A stretch of DNA of 64,000 nt from Seiridium cupressi (Eukaryota > Ascomycota > Sordariomycetes > Amphisphaeriales > Sporocadaceae): the NCBI GenBank assembly GCA_036674765.1, contig JARVKI010000005.1, forward strand, positions 1 to 64,000, written 5' to 3'. The position numbers and the translations under genes were made by a program. The notes under the pieces were generated by a model that made no database searches, had not been told where the DNA came from, and saw nothing but the letters and a program-made list of their open reading frames with translations. Below, piece by piece: positions 34,835 to 45,442 of this stretch (the first letter of the stretch is position 1; the number at the start of each line of letters is the position of its first letter).

Positions 34835-36724
34835 TTACGAAATGTTCAAGAAGCTCGCATTATCAAAATAGTTGAGCAGATTGTCCGTGGCGTCCCACGT
34901 TCCCGTATAAGCCGCCGAGATTGTGAATTGGCACGTTGCTGTTGTGTCTGCAGCTGCGGCACCACAAAGGTTCTCAGCAAAGTCTGCATTCAAGTCCAAC
35001 ATTCCGGTTGACTGGAGGAACTCCGAAGTGATATCAACATTTTCAGCAAGAAGCACCAAACCACCACTCCCAGGAGTTGCACCGGCAGGCTCGACAGTTA
35101 GCCTGAAAGCACTGCTTCCCGATTTGGAAGGGCTTGGAATGTTGCCTAGGAATGTCCAGATAGAGAGAAAATAGGTGGCACCGATGGTGACACTAATTGT
35201 CTGGGAATATGTGGTTGGCGCTCTCCAGTATTCGCATCGCGTGCCGTCCTGGCAGGTAACACTGCTGCTTCCACTAGTGTAGAGCTGGCATTGCCGGCCA
35301 GCACAACCAGTTGAAGTCCAGCTGGTGGCTTTCAAAGGGAAGCCGTTGACATCAGTCGTTTCTGTAATGGAAGCGGATTCGAACGATGGGTTTGTAAGTG
35401 CGTTGGTACCAGCGGTTGGGGTTGCGGTAGCGGCATAAGTTTGGGTCACAGTGTATGTACTGGTCGCAGATGTCGTCGTCGAAGCCGGAGGCGTGATCTT
35501 GCAAGTATTCGTCAAGTATGAGAGGGTACCACCCGAGGGCGGTGCGAGCTGCTGGACGCGGATCTCATCTACGTACCACAGGAAATCCCCGATGGTGCCG
35601 GAAGCTGTTTTCCCCTGTAGGAACATGCGGAAGTCCAGGGATCCATCTGAACGTACATCGGTCGCGAATCTGGCATACTGACAGTCCAGCTTCGAAACTG
35701 TAAATGTCTGCTGGGCCCAGTCGGCGCCTGACTCCACTGTAGCGCTCCCCAGTGTTGGAACAAATGAGTTGGTAACATCTGGATTGGCACTACTTCCCAA
35801 TAGAAGAGCTTGAGTCATTTGGTTTCCAGTCGAGCTTGATGTTGCTCCGTCGAAGGTTGAGACAACTTTCCAATACAATGTGAAAGCATATGAGCCACCC
35901 GCAGCCAGATTGACTTCATCCTGGTAGAGCAGGCCGCCATTCTTTCCCGAGAAAGCCCAGACACCGTCAGCAGCATCGTAGTTCTCGAACTGACAGTCCG
36001 CAGAATCCCCACTACCACAAGACTGGATTGTCCACCCCTCTGCGGCAGCTGCGACTTGGGCGGTGGATTGACGTTTCGCTCGCCGCCGTCGACTGTCGCC
36101 GGTCCCAGTAGAAGCTGAGTCAGAATCCTCGAAGGAAGGATTTTGAACAGAGACTGCTGTTCCAGTACTGAAAGGAGAAATTCCTCCAGTGTAGGTGTGC
36201 GTTGGCATCTCGACACCTGGCGTAGGAACGGGGTAATCTGTGCTGGTGGAAGCTGAATCCGACGTTGTACTGCTTATAGTGGTAGAGCTCGATCCGGGAA
36301 CTGCTGAAGAGGAGGTATCACTCGTCGTGGTAGAGACTGTCGAGGATGTCTCGGAGGGGCCTATTGTCACCGTTGACGATGAGCTTTCGACAGCGCTGGA
36401 CGAGTCGCTCAGTAGGCTGCTTGAAGTTGAGGCATCGTTTCCTGTTGATGAGCTGACGTCTGAGGACGAAGCGCCATACGTTGTTGACGAACTGACGCTT
36501 GAAGACGAAGTGCCGGACCCAATCGGTGAGCTACCACTTGTAGATGCAGTGTTATATCCCTGTGACGTGCCTGTTCTTGAAGTCGAAAACGTAGCACTCG
36601 TTGAGCTCGGCAGAACGGCTTTGCAAGGCTTTCTCGATCTCGAAGTTGAGATTGAGTCTGGTTGCGGCGCGCCAATAGACGCGCTCACCAGAGATAGAAG
36701 TGTCAAAGTTGCCTTGAGCTGCAT
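34835..36724 (-). CDS. secreted Ser/Thr-rich protein with two CBM-like modules
   Basis: 629 residues in one exon. A signal peptide (MQLKATLTLLSLVSASIGA) is followed by a Ser/Thr-rich, likely O-glycosylated region to about residue 170. Two similar beta-rich modules follow, each opening with an NPSFE motif (near residues 195 and 440), as in CBM_4_9-like carbohydrate-binding modules. A basic run SRRRRAKR at about residue 210 is a candidate Kex2/furin-like processing site between the stalk and the first module. No catalytic domain and no C-terminal GPI signal are visible. Likely cell-wall associated or secreted; the ligand is unknown. Confidence 0.75.
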   Translation of the reverse strand: MQLKATLTLLSLVSASIGAPQPDSISTSRSRKPCKAVLPSSTSATFSTSRTGTSQGYNTASTSGSSPIGSGTSSSSVSSSTTYGASSSDVSSSTGNDASTSSSLLSDSSSAVESSSSTVTIGPSETSSTVSTTTSDTSSSAVPGSSSTTISSTTSDSASTSTDYPVPTPGVEMPTHTYTGGISPFSTGTAVSVQNPSFEDSDSASTGTGDSRRRRAKRQSTAQVAAAAEGWTIQSCGSGDSADCQFENYDAADGVWAFSGKNGGLLYQDEVNLAAGGSYAFTLYWKVVSTFDGATSSSTGNQMTQALLLGSSANPDVTNSFVPTLGSATVESGADWAQQTFTVSKLDCQYARFATDVRSDGSLDFRMFLQGKTASGTIGDFLWYVDEIRVQQLAPPSGGTLSYLTNTCKITPPASTTTSATSTYTVTQTYAATATPTAGTNALTNPSFESASITETTDVNGFPLKATSWTSTGCAGRQCQLYTSGSSSVTCQDGTRCEYWRAPTTYSQTISVTIGATYFLSIWTFLGNIPSPSKSGSSAFRLTVEPAGATPGSGGLVLLAENVDITSEFLQSTGMLDLNADFAENLCGAAAADTTATCQFTISAAYTGTWDATDNLLNYFDNASFLNIS

Positions 36725-39700
36725 CTTGTGTAGACGACCGATTTGTCAACGCCTACGGAGCAGCTGTGAGAGATCAGAGGTCCAGAACCGCTTGTCTCTC
36801 GGTCCGTAGGGCGGACCATCTCCTTTAACACGGCCCATGACAAACGAGCCCCTAGAATGGATCCTGCAACTCATTTCTATGATCTCCGGGGAAAGCTCAT
36901 CCTATTTGGTTACTTCACATCTAGTGCGGCTCGCCGTCACAGGAAAACACGTCTAGAAGTTGTTGGATCCAGACGCTCCAGGGGTTGTTCAGCTGCCAGA
37001 AGTCAGTGTGGCGTCTAATAGTCGCTGGTTAGTCTCGACTAGATCGGGCCCAACGCAGGCCCAGAAATTACATATAGCCTACACGCGCTAAAAGAGCCTC
37101 TAAAATAGCAGCGAAGGGGCAAACCTGAAGCACTCAAACGCCAATGTTTATTTCTCATTGCTGTCGTTGGACTGGCTGGAACACCTGTTACTCCAGTAAT
37201 GGTCACCCAGGTCGACGAGCTTGCTATTGTAAACGTTCTGGTCCCGTTCAGGGTCAAGTTATTGCGCCTTCTAAAAGATAAATTTCTCCAGGCATAAGAG
37301 GGAGCCTTGGTCTGAGCTAGTCTTTCTTTGTTTATTATAGTATATTGCACAATGTGAATGAGTTCTAGATCATGTTGTCAGCCTGAATTGGCGATTGGAT
37401 CCTGCATTGTTATTCGTGGCAACTCTTCCTTTCTGTTCGCTAATGCCCTAACTCTTGAGCCGAGGCAAGAACAAAATACGAGGAGTGTGTACTATTATGC
37501 TTGCGGAACGTTGTTCTCTTACTTCCATTTTTCTCATAGTGGCGGTGCTTTACCATCGCTTGAGTGTCATGTCACTGTAACGAGAAATTCAATAATGGAT
37601 CAGCACCAAATTGGATAACTTGTCAAGTTAAGAGCTGAGGTCCTTCGATAAGGGTAGTTTCAACATTGAAACGATGCTACTCCATAGAAGTCGTATCGAT
37701 AAATTGGCGATGCCTGTCTGCAGATTCTCAAGGGGTAAAGCAACTTTGCTAGAGTTTATATATGCGTGTTATATATGCGTCTAGGATAATATTCGGTATA
37801 ATAATTGGAAAAAATAGAATTTTATAAAGATCTTCGAGGCTCTTGCGAAGAATGTATTACGTACATCAAATCAACTGAACGGCGTGGTAGTAATTGTGCT
37901 TATACTCGTGCCACCAGCATTATCGAGACCACCAAGTTGGGCATTCAGTTTAGACCTCACCGAGCTACCCACAATGGCTAATGAGATTTTAACGCCTGTA
38001 TCTCCAGCAAGTATCATAGCCACGTTGGAAATGCATAGAGTCAAGGTTGGTCTGTATGTGCTGTTAGCGGTTGAGGATATGCATCATCCAGTTCTCCACC
38101 TGCACCTGACACCAATAAAGGTAGGTAACAAGCTATGACCACTCCCAAAGACTTCAGTAGATTCATGAATTATAGGAACAGTGCAAAAAGTTGGCTGCTC
38201 TGAAATTTTACATCATTAGATCAGTCACTCCAAGCAGGACGGCTAGACTCCCAGATCGATTCTAATGCAATACTTCCATATATTCATGTCCATAATGATG
38301 TTCAGTTTTAGAGACAGCTTGAATCCACGTATGCTCCTAACGATGTTAGTTAGTCAACTGAAGTATACACTTGCAAATTTTGATGTATTGGAGGGACGTT
38401 TAATTGTGAACGATTGTGCTTCAGTGTGAATGCTTAGAGTAAATTATATTTGCGCTAAATGAATTTTGAATAATTTCCTTGTACGGAATATAAACTAAGT
38501 TGGTCGAACATGAAATTCAGTGGGAAGTAAAAAACAAGTAAAATCGCCACATTTTAATGGTGAATGAATTGTTTTGGGACGATGAGGATGATAGTGATGC
38601 TTGCCTCAGGACGATGAAATCAACCAATAGAGGCAGGCGCGTGGCAGAATAGAAGGTTGCCTCGGGATAGGCCCACGAAACTATTTCCCCTCAAGATTCG
38701 GTATGAATGATAGTGCGATTAAGATAGCTTGAGTAGTGTTGCGAATAGGTATTCGAATCGTACTGGCGTGTATGCGGGCCTTTCAGTTGGTAGTCGAGGT
38801 ATAGGTCGAGTGGAGGACAAGACAGCTAAGGTGACCATCACGCTGTTTAAATCGAAACCAAATATTCTGAGAAAGTCATCATAAAGCTCAAACTTTTTTA
38901 ATTAGACGCTTACGACGAGGGTCCGATTCCGTTCGCCAGAGCAATATCGACTAGGCAGGCTGCCAAGTATATGGCCGATGGTAACGCAGAATACAGTGAC
39001 ACATATCCATAGGGGAAGTTCGTAAAGTCAATTAAGACCACTAATTGTTAGCAGCCTAATTGATAAAAGGGACATAATCCTACAACTAATAATAATGATG
39101 GCCGGAAGTTCAACTCTAGCGTTACCAATTCCGACAACTCTTGAGAGTGGCACTTTCCAGAGGCGGTTGCTCGACGAGCATATACATGTGAGACAAATGT
39201 GTCTTTCCTAAGCATCATAAACAAATTACTATAAGAAAAAATAGACAATATGTTGAGATTGAAAACGAGTCAGCATTCCTCGGGCCATCAAATATAGATC
39301 CGCGCGGCATTTCCATACTAGTATAGAATGATATTCATGAGATATATGTCACTTTGAGGCCGCGTCAACTCCATCAACCAAAGGAACTAAGCATGACTCC
39401 GTTACGGGAGACCCTATGACAAACCATCTCGCTATCTTGAACTCGTGTGCTTCGCCAACTAGATGCCCATCAGTACGCATCGTGGCTGCAGGTCAAAAAG
39501 GCAATACCGATCCTCGTGGAATCATTCCCGACAACATAATTTCTCTGAAAACGTATGATAAACTGGCTGCATGCTCATTAAGATACCCTGCCATTCCTAA
39601 TTTAACTGCTAGTTGGCACCTACCGAGAAAGTGAAGCAGACAGCGCGTGATTAACAGTCGCCTGTGGGCGCACAACGTCACTTCTGGGCCATTTGATTTG

Positions 39701-40119
39701 CTGAGCAATACGTCTGATTTAACGGTAAGATGTTTCGAGGTATCGTTGTCTGCTGGTTGATAGTTGCTTCCTGTTTCACTATTGGTTGCTTAAATTGATA
39801 GAACGCACAACGGAGCAAGCGATGATGTGTGGCAGGAAGAACAAACCGCATAAACCGGAAATTCTTCGCGCTATGGGCGGCTTAGCATATCTCGGGCATG
39901 ACCCATTGCTTCATTAAATAAGATATTATCTATGTAGTAGTAGTATTGTGTGGATAATCATAATAATATAATGCAGAATGCGGCAAGCTTTTTATTTTTC
40001 AAGAAAAGGGGGGGTTGGAGAAGATGAAATTGACTTGGGAGACCAGTCAATTTGGGTGACCACATCGTGAGGAGTTGATGAGCCTGAGAGATTTCGCGCC
40101 TGCTTTCCGTTGGTATTGC
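36725..40119. other. gene-poor region, 3.4 kb
   Basis: Long stretch without a convincing gene and with drifting AT content. A short direct repeat (TTATATATGCGT twice) lies near 37756-37781. Frames at 37884-38138 and 39416-39634 have no recognisable domain. Confidence 0.5.
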
Positions 40120-40121
40120 TA
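40120..40121. other. TA target-site duplication, left copy
   Basis: TA immediately outside the left inverted repeat, matching the TA at 42022-42023. Confidence 0.75.
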
Positions 40122-40221
40122 CTCGTGCCACGCCCCACCTTTATTCGGTTTCGCTTCGCTGCACCACCTAAAGGTGGTGCTGATCGCCTTTTGAGTGAGG
40201 ATCACCTATTAAGCGTTTTTT
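40122..40221 (+). repeat. left terminal inverted repeat (100 bp)
   Basis: Identical to the reverse complement of 41922-42021 at 99 of 100 positions; the single difference is at 40186 (G against A in the other copy). It begins CTCGTGCCACGCCCC and contains an internal hairpin GCACCACCT-AA-AGGTGGTGC. Confidence 0.9.
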
Positions 40222-41921
40222 CGATAATTTAATTAAGCTTTAGTCAAAACCTCCGCAAATGGCGCAAATTGCCATCAGAACCCACGATAGCTGCTGGATT
40301 TAATCTACCGGTTATCTTTATCGATCTGGCCTCTTTTACGGCCTTTTTAAAGGCTTTTTTGGCTGTTTTACGCTATTTTTCGTGGTGGGCTTCGATAATC
40401 CTTTGCGCTTTAACTATTTCGTTTTCTTGCTTTTTTTTGCATTATTTGCCTGGTTTTAAATACTAATAAAACTCCTTTAGTTTAAAGTCGATAATTTTTT
40501 AAAGATTTACGTTATTTTAATAGTATTAATAAAAAATCTTTTAATTAATTTATTTAGCTTAATAGCGAGTTTTAATTTTATTTTATAATCTTTTTTTAAA
40601 AGTAAATCTTTAATACGTTTAATAAACTTATTTATTTAACGTAAAATCGTTAATATAAAGTTTAAAAGTGGTAAAAAAGCAGGTAATAATATTATTTAAG
40701 CTAAGTTATAATTATAAACCTCTTATAAAACGTATATAAAATTAAATGGATGGATTTTAGTTTTTACAAACGTTAACTAAATAGTAAACCGTTTAAACGT
40801 TTAATTTCGAACGTTTTTAATTATTAAAAAGAACTTTAATTTTATAATATTCGTAATTCCATCCCGTACTATTTAATCTAACGCTTTTACGTAATAATAT
40901 TTATAAAGTTAAAAAATAATTATATTAAATGGTTAAAAAAGGTAAGTAAGGTAAAAAGGGAGCGTAAAAAGAACGATTCCGTAATTATTATAAAAATCGA
41001 TAAATTTTTTCGTATAATAAGATTTATAACCGTTTAAAATTAATAAGCGTTTTGCTTTAATTTACGATTTACGTAAAAACTTTTTAAAGTGCGTTATTTA
41101 CGCTAGGCTAATTTCGTCGTTAATATAACCGCTTTTAAATAAGTATATCTTTATATAAAAATAAAAGTTAATAGTTTTAAAATATTAAAAGGTAAAATAA
41201 TTAATAGTTAATAAAATAATAAAGGTTAAAATTATTATATTAACGATTAAAATAATTTTAATTATAATAATAAATTCCCGATTTTTAAATAATTTAAAAT
41301 AATAAACTCGTTTACATTTAATAATAATTAATTAATTTTTATTTATACCGATTTAAAATTTAATCTTATTTATATTTTATAAATTAATTAAGTTAATATT
41401 ATATTTTTTAAAAGCTTTTTTTAATAATTTAAAATATTTTAAAACGACTTTAAAGTTTTTGGCATTTTATTTATTAAATTCGAGTTTTTTTTAAATTTAA
41501 ATAAAATAACCGTAACGTTTAATAAAACGTTTAGTTTAATATTTACTAACGGTTAAAAATCCTTTATTAAAAAGGGTTAAACTCTTCGCTTTAAAAATGC
41601 TATTCGCCGCCGCTTTAACGAATTTAAACCTAATAACCAGATTAATTAAATCTAACCGATTAATATAACGGCAAATTGTTTATTTTTTTAGTATTAAAAG
41701 CTTAAAATTAAGCGTTTAACTAATTTTTAGTGTTTTAATACGGTTTTTACGCGATTAAAAAGTCGACGCGTTAACTTTAAATTTACGCGTAACAATTATT
41801 AAATTAGCTTTTAGGTTGTTTTATATACAATTAAAGGCATTTTAAAGATTTTAATCCATTACGATTATCGAAAATCAGCTGTTTTGGTGGTGTTTTAATG
41901 GATTAAAGTGATAAGGAGGGA

Positions 41922-42021
41922 AAAAAACGCTTAATAGGTGATCCTCACTCAAAAGGTGATCAGCACCACCTTTAGGTGGTGCAGCGAAGCGAAACCGAAT
42001 AAAGGTGGGGCGTGGCACGAG
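41922..42021 (-). repeat. right terminal inverted repeat (100 bp)
   Basis: Partner of the left repeat, ending GGGGCGTGGCACGAG. The same 9-bp-arm hairpin is present. The mismatch partner is at 41957. Confidence 0.9.
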
Positions 42022-42099
42022 TACAAGGATTTTTGATGCCTGAACAAGTGGAAGCCTTAGGCATATTGTATTGCTGTCTCCACGGCACCCTGAACAAAG

Positions 42100-42130
<31 letters not shown>

Positions 42131-42385
42131 CATTACGTCGATGGTCCATCACACTCTACAGTACACATGGGCTTCGGAGCAAAACGCAAGTTTTTGGAAA
42201 TATTACAGGTATGATAGTATCCTGAGCATAGTTGGGGGTATCAATCAACTGTATTCCTTGACCACCAACTCCTGAATTATGCTTTTTCTTACATGCAGAG
42301 TTTACCATATTCCAGTAGACGGGCCGTCCTGTGCTTTTAGCGCATCCATGATGCAAAGCATAGCCGCTTGTGGTCTTGGTGGTCG
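42022..42385. other. transposon right flank with poly-T tract
   Basis: TA duplication at 42022-42023, a run of 27 T at 42104-42130, then the 3' region of the minus-strand gene at 42386. Confidence 0.6.
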
Positions 42386-43941
42386 TCAACCGACCTGGCC
42401 GCCAGTACTCCCCGTACTTGCCGGTCTTGGGGGTGGTATCGGTAGACTGCCTTCCCGCTCCATCGCAGTACCGCCAATGATGCTCATGCCTTGATGGACT
42501 TGATCGCCGTCCTCTCCCTCGCTATCCTCGCCCTGTTGGCTATCGCCGCTGCCCATACCAGCTAAAGCCTGCTCGGCCACTTTCCGCTCGACCTCTCTCA
42601 GTCTCTCTTTCTCGACAGGATCTACCATGTCGTCGTCATCGCTCCAAGCGGTCTCATCATTGTCTCCCACCTCGGGCATAGCCATGCGCTTCCAGAACCG
42701 TATCTCCTGCTTCCTGGCCTTGTCCTCGACCCGTCGATCCATCCGCGCCTCGTCCTCGTCGTACTTCTTTCTGAATTCGCGCAGCAATTTGTTGGCGCGG
42801 CCCGCGTGTTCTTGCATTTCCCATACCTGTTCTCGCAACTTTGAATTCTCGGAGCGCGCCTCGGCTAATTGGGCACGGTAGGATCGATGCCAGGCGCTGA
42901 CGTCAGCTATGTGCTTTTGCTTGTAGGAATGGAATTGATTGAGCAGGTTGGCTAGTACGCGGGCATAGGCGGTCACAAGAGCAAAGTTCGCATCGCGACT
43001 GTTCTTGGCGCGGTCGAGGGATTCGGACAGAACAGAAATGAGAGTCTCGATGTTGTCTTCCTGTCCTAGGGGAGAGTTAGCAACCATGTCGGGTCATGCC
43101 ATAATGAAAAAGGCCAATCAAAAAGATCCGCAATGATCGCCGAAACATCGTAGGTGAGGTAGAACGTACCGTAGATGTCATCTGCCGCCTCTCCTAGTAC
43201 CTCATCGTTGCCCAAGCCTCGTTCGCGCGCCCGATTCCGCACTCTGCCAATGCCACTGACAATATCCTCAGTCTGCCGTCGATTGTCTGCCAACTGCCTC
43301 GAGAGCTCCTCGACCAGTCCATATATCATGTTCAGCTCGGCCTGGTGACCAGCAGGTGTAGGGCCGATAGCCATGGCAGCACCCGCATTAATACCACCGC
43401 CCTGCATGCCGGCGCCGGCCCCGTTCATGCCGTTCATCGGATTGCTCAGGTACAGGAGGTTCTGCAGTTGAATGTGTTGATGCTGTGCCTGGACTGCGCG
43501 TGCGGTAGCGGCTGCTTGGGAGTCGGCAGCAGCTTGTTGGCCCGACTCGGACTGCAAATGGTCTGCGAAGCGCGACGTGTACAGCTGTTCTCGCTCCCTG
43601 CCTTGGCGGCCCTTGCTAGTGCGGAGACGAAGGACGGGCTGTACGGGCGGTAGCTCCTGCTGCTGCGACGGCTGTGATGGGGTCTCGGGGACTGGCAGAG
43701 TGTCGTTGGAGGATGAGGTTGGCGCGCCAGATTGTGTCTCCAATGCTGCTGCGTGTGATTCGGTCTGCACCTGCACCTGAGCCTGGCCTTGAGCTTGTGG
43801 ATCGGGGAGGTTCATTGCGTCGTCTGTTGCTTCCGGCCGGCGATTGGCCGCTAATCCACTCAGCCTCCGCCGGAGTTGAGGCCCTGTCAGGACACCGAAG
43901 CCCTCTGGCGTCCTAGGGGCTTCTGGGCTTGGACAGTGCAC
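42386..43941 (-). CDS. coiled-coil protein, N-terminus uncertain
   Basis: Two exons, 43941-43170 and 43065-42386, in phase around a 104-bp intron (GTACGT donor, GCTAACTCTCCCCTAG end), give about 483 residues. The frame stays open upstream to about 43990 without an ATG, and the leftmost codon used here is GTG. The real start is therefore either an internal Met (MNLPDPQAQ near 43816) or in an unrecognised upstream exon. The first part is Gln/Ala/Gly-rich; the second is a long charged coiled coil (about 290-420: SYRAQLAEARSENSKLREQV) with an acidic, Pro-rich tail. No enzymatic domain seen. Possibly a scaffold or nuclear protein; family not recognised. Confidence 0.65.
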
Positions 43942-45442
43942 GACAGCAGCACGGCGCCCCTGCGATTTGCTGGTTTGATGTGCTGCTTTCGTCTCTTCGA
44001 GGGTGCGCTATAGTCCCCGAAATTGGAATGAACTGGCGGCGCTTTTTGATGACCATCCGTACCTTTCAGAGTGATCCAAGCTCCCCCTGTAAGGGTGTCG
44101 CAAACAGGCGCCCGTCTGGCATAAGACAGGTGTTTTGTTTGGGTGCAGCAGTCACGTATATGTAGTATGGAAAGTTGCCCGCATTGAAGTGCCCTAAGAG
44201 ACGGCCCACCAGACCCCGTACAGGTGAGGGAGATAAACGTGCATCGCGCAGGGACCAACAGCTTTACAGAGCATTGATTGACGCCAACCTTGAACTCCGA
44301 TCTTCCAAAGGCTCAACCCTCCAATGCAGGTCAGGAGTATTTGATCCCCAGATTGCAGCATGGCGGCCACAGCACGGACAATCCGGATCGCTGAGCCATC
44401 GATCGACGACAAGTCGAATGCAGCCCCCAAGGAAGCATTCCAATTGCCATTCAACAACATCAGCTCACTTTCTTCCTAGGTTCAGGTAGTCAGGTTATAC
44501 AGACACGCAGCAACACGGAACCTCAATCTATGGTGTACAGTTTTATCGCCCGCATTATGAAAAGGACGTTGGCAGTGCGCTCGTTCAAGTTGGAGCCCGT
44601 GACTGTGAGAGTCTAGTCTACATTTACTCTGCAAGCCACCTATCAGCTATCTACTGCTAAGCACTCACTACCTTGGTCGTCCCGCTATCCACTACATTAG
44701 TCGAACAAAGAAACAGCATCAACTTTGAGTTTACGGGTCATTGCCACCGCTCCATCAATTAGTGCTAGGTAGGTATTGTATCGCAAGGCGTGGTGGTCCC
44801 CATTCTAAAGATAGATCTTCCGCCATGTGTTTCCGAAGTTTGCGCTTCTAGTCACGGTCGAGGGGCTGCCAGCGAAACACAAGTCAAAATCTCTGTGATA
44901 CTTGCCAGACGTTGCGGGAGTTTCATGTCGCTTTCACGAGCCTTGTCGGTGCCCGCCCTGTATCCTGCTTCGGAGCGGGCGTCATGCTTGCCAGCTCTCC
45001 TGTGCCCGATTTTCAATGCGAGCCAAGGATGGTTACTGAATCCCTTCGAGCGTGTCTCCCTATCACCAGCGGTCTCCAGTTGCGCTAAAAGAAAAGCAAC
45101 GAGCTTAACATTCACCTAGTCTAGAAGCTAGAGTTTCGCTATGCCAGAACGAGCTCATCTCCAGCCACTGGTATGTAACTAGTTTATAACTCTACCTGCA
45201 GCCCAATGTGTCGGGTTCACTCAGCCGCTGATGGTCAACAGGCCGCTGGCCTGCTTTCTAATGAAAGAAGGGGGAGGAGAAAGGCGTAAAAGCCCTCGGG
45301 CACACTGCAGCGCCCAAGTTGCCAAGTCGTACCACCTTGGCTTTGGTCATATTCTTAATCCAAATCCTGAGCCAATGTGGACGTCTTGAACTGGGACAAC
45401 TTGACTCAAAACAGATTCGAGAGCTGTGGGAAATTTCACAAG
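43942..45442. other. intergenic, possible 5' exon of coiled-coil gene
   Basis: May hold an upstream exon of the minus-strand coiled-coil gene: an ATG at about 44122 reads MPDGRLFATPLQGELGSL on minus before a stop. No supported plus-strand gene. Confidence 0.35.

Larger units (their letters stand above)
40122..42021 (-). mobile_element. Fot1/pogo-type DNA transposon, RIP-inactivated
   Basis: A 1900-bp element bounded by 100-bp terminal inverted repeats and a TA target duplication, the hallmarks of Tc1/mariner-superfamily elements; the length matches fungal Fot1-type transposons. The interior is AT-saturated by RIP. On the minus strand, 41690-41350 still reads like a pogo/Fot1 transposase N-terminal region: a helix-turn-helix-like stretch with FVKAAANSIFKAKS, then TKRFIKRYGYF and a downstream segment resembling the start of the DDE_1 domain, with numerous TAA/TAG interruptions. 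The C-terminal Lys/Arg-rich helix lies near 40290-40460. Not capable of coding for an active transposase. Confidence 0.85.

Noticed and set aside
40269..40466. 65-codon plus-strand frame with hydrophobic stretch in the DNA transposon
   Set aside because: Antisense of the Lys/Arg-rich C-terminal helix of the transposase relic; hydrophobicity is a by-product.
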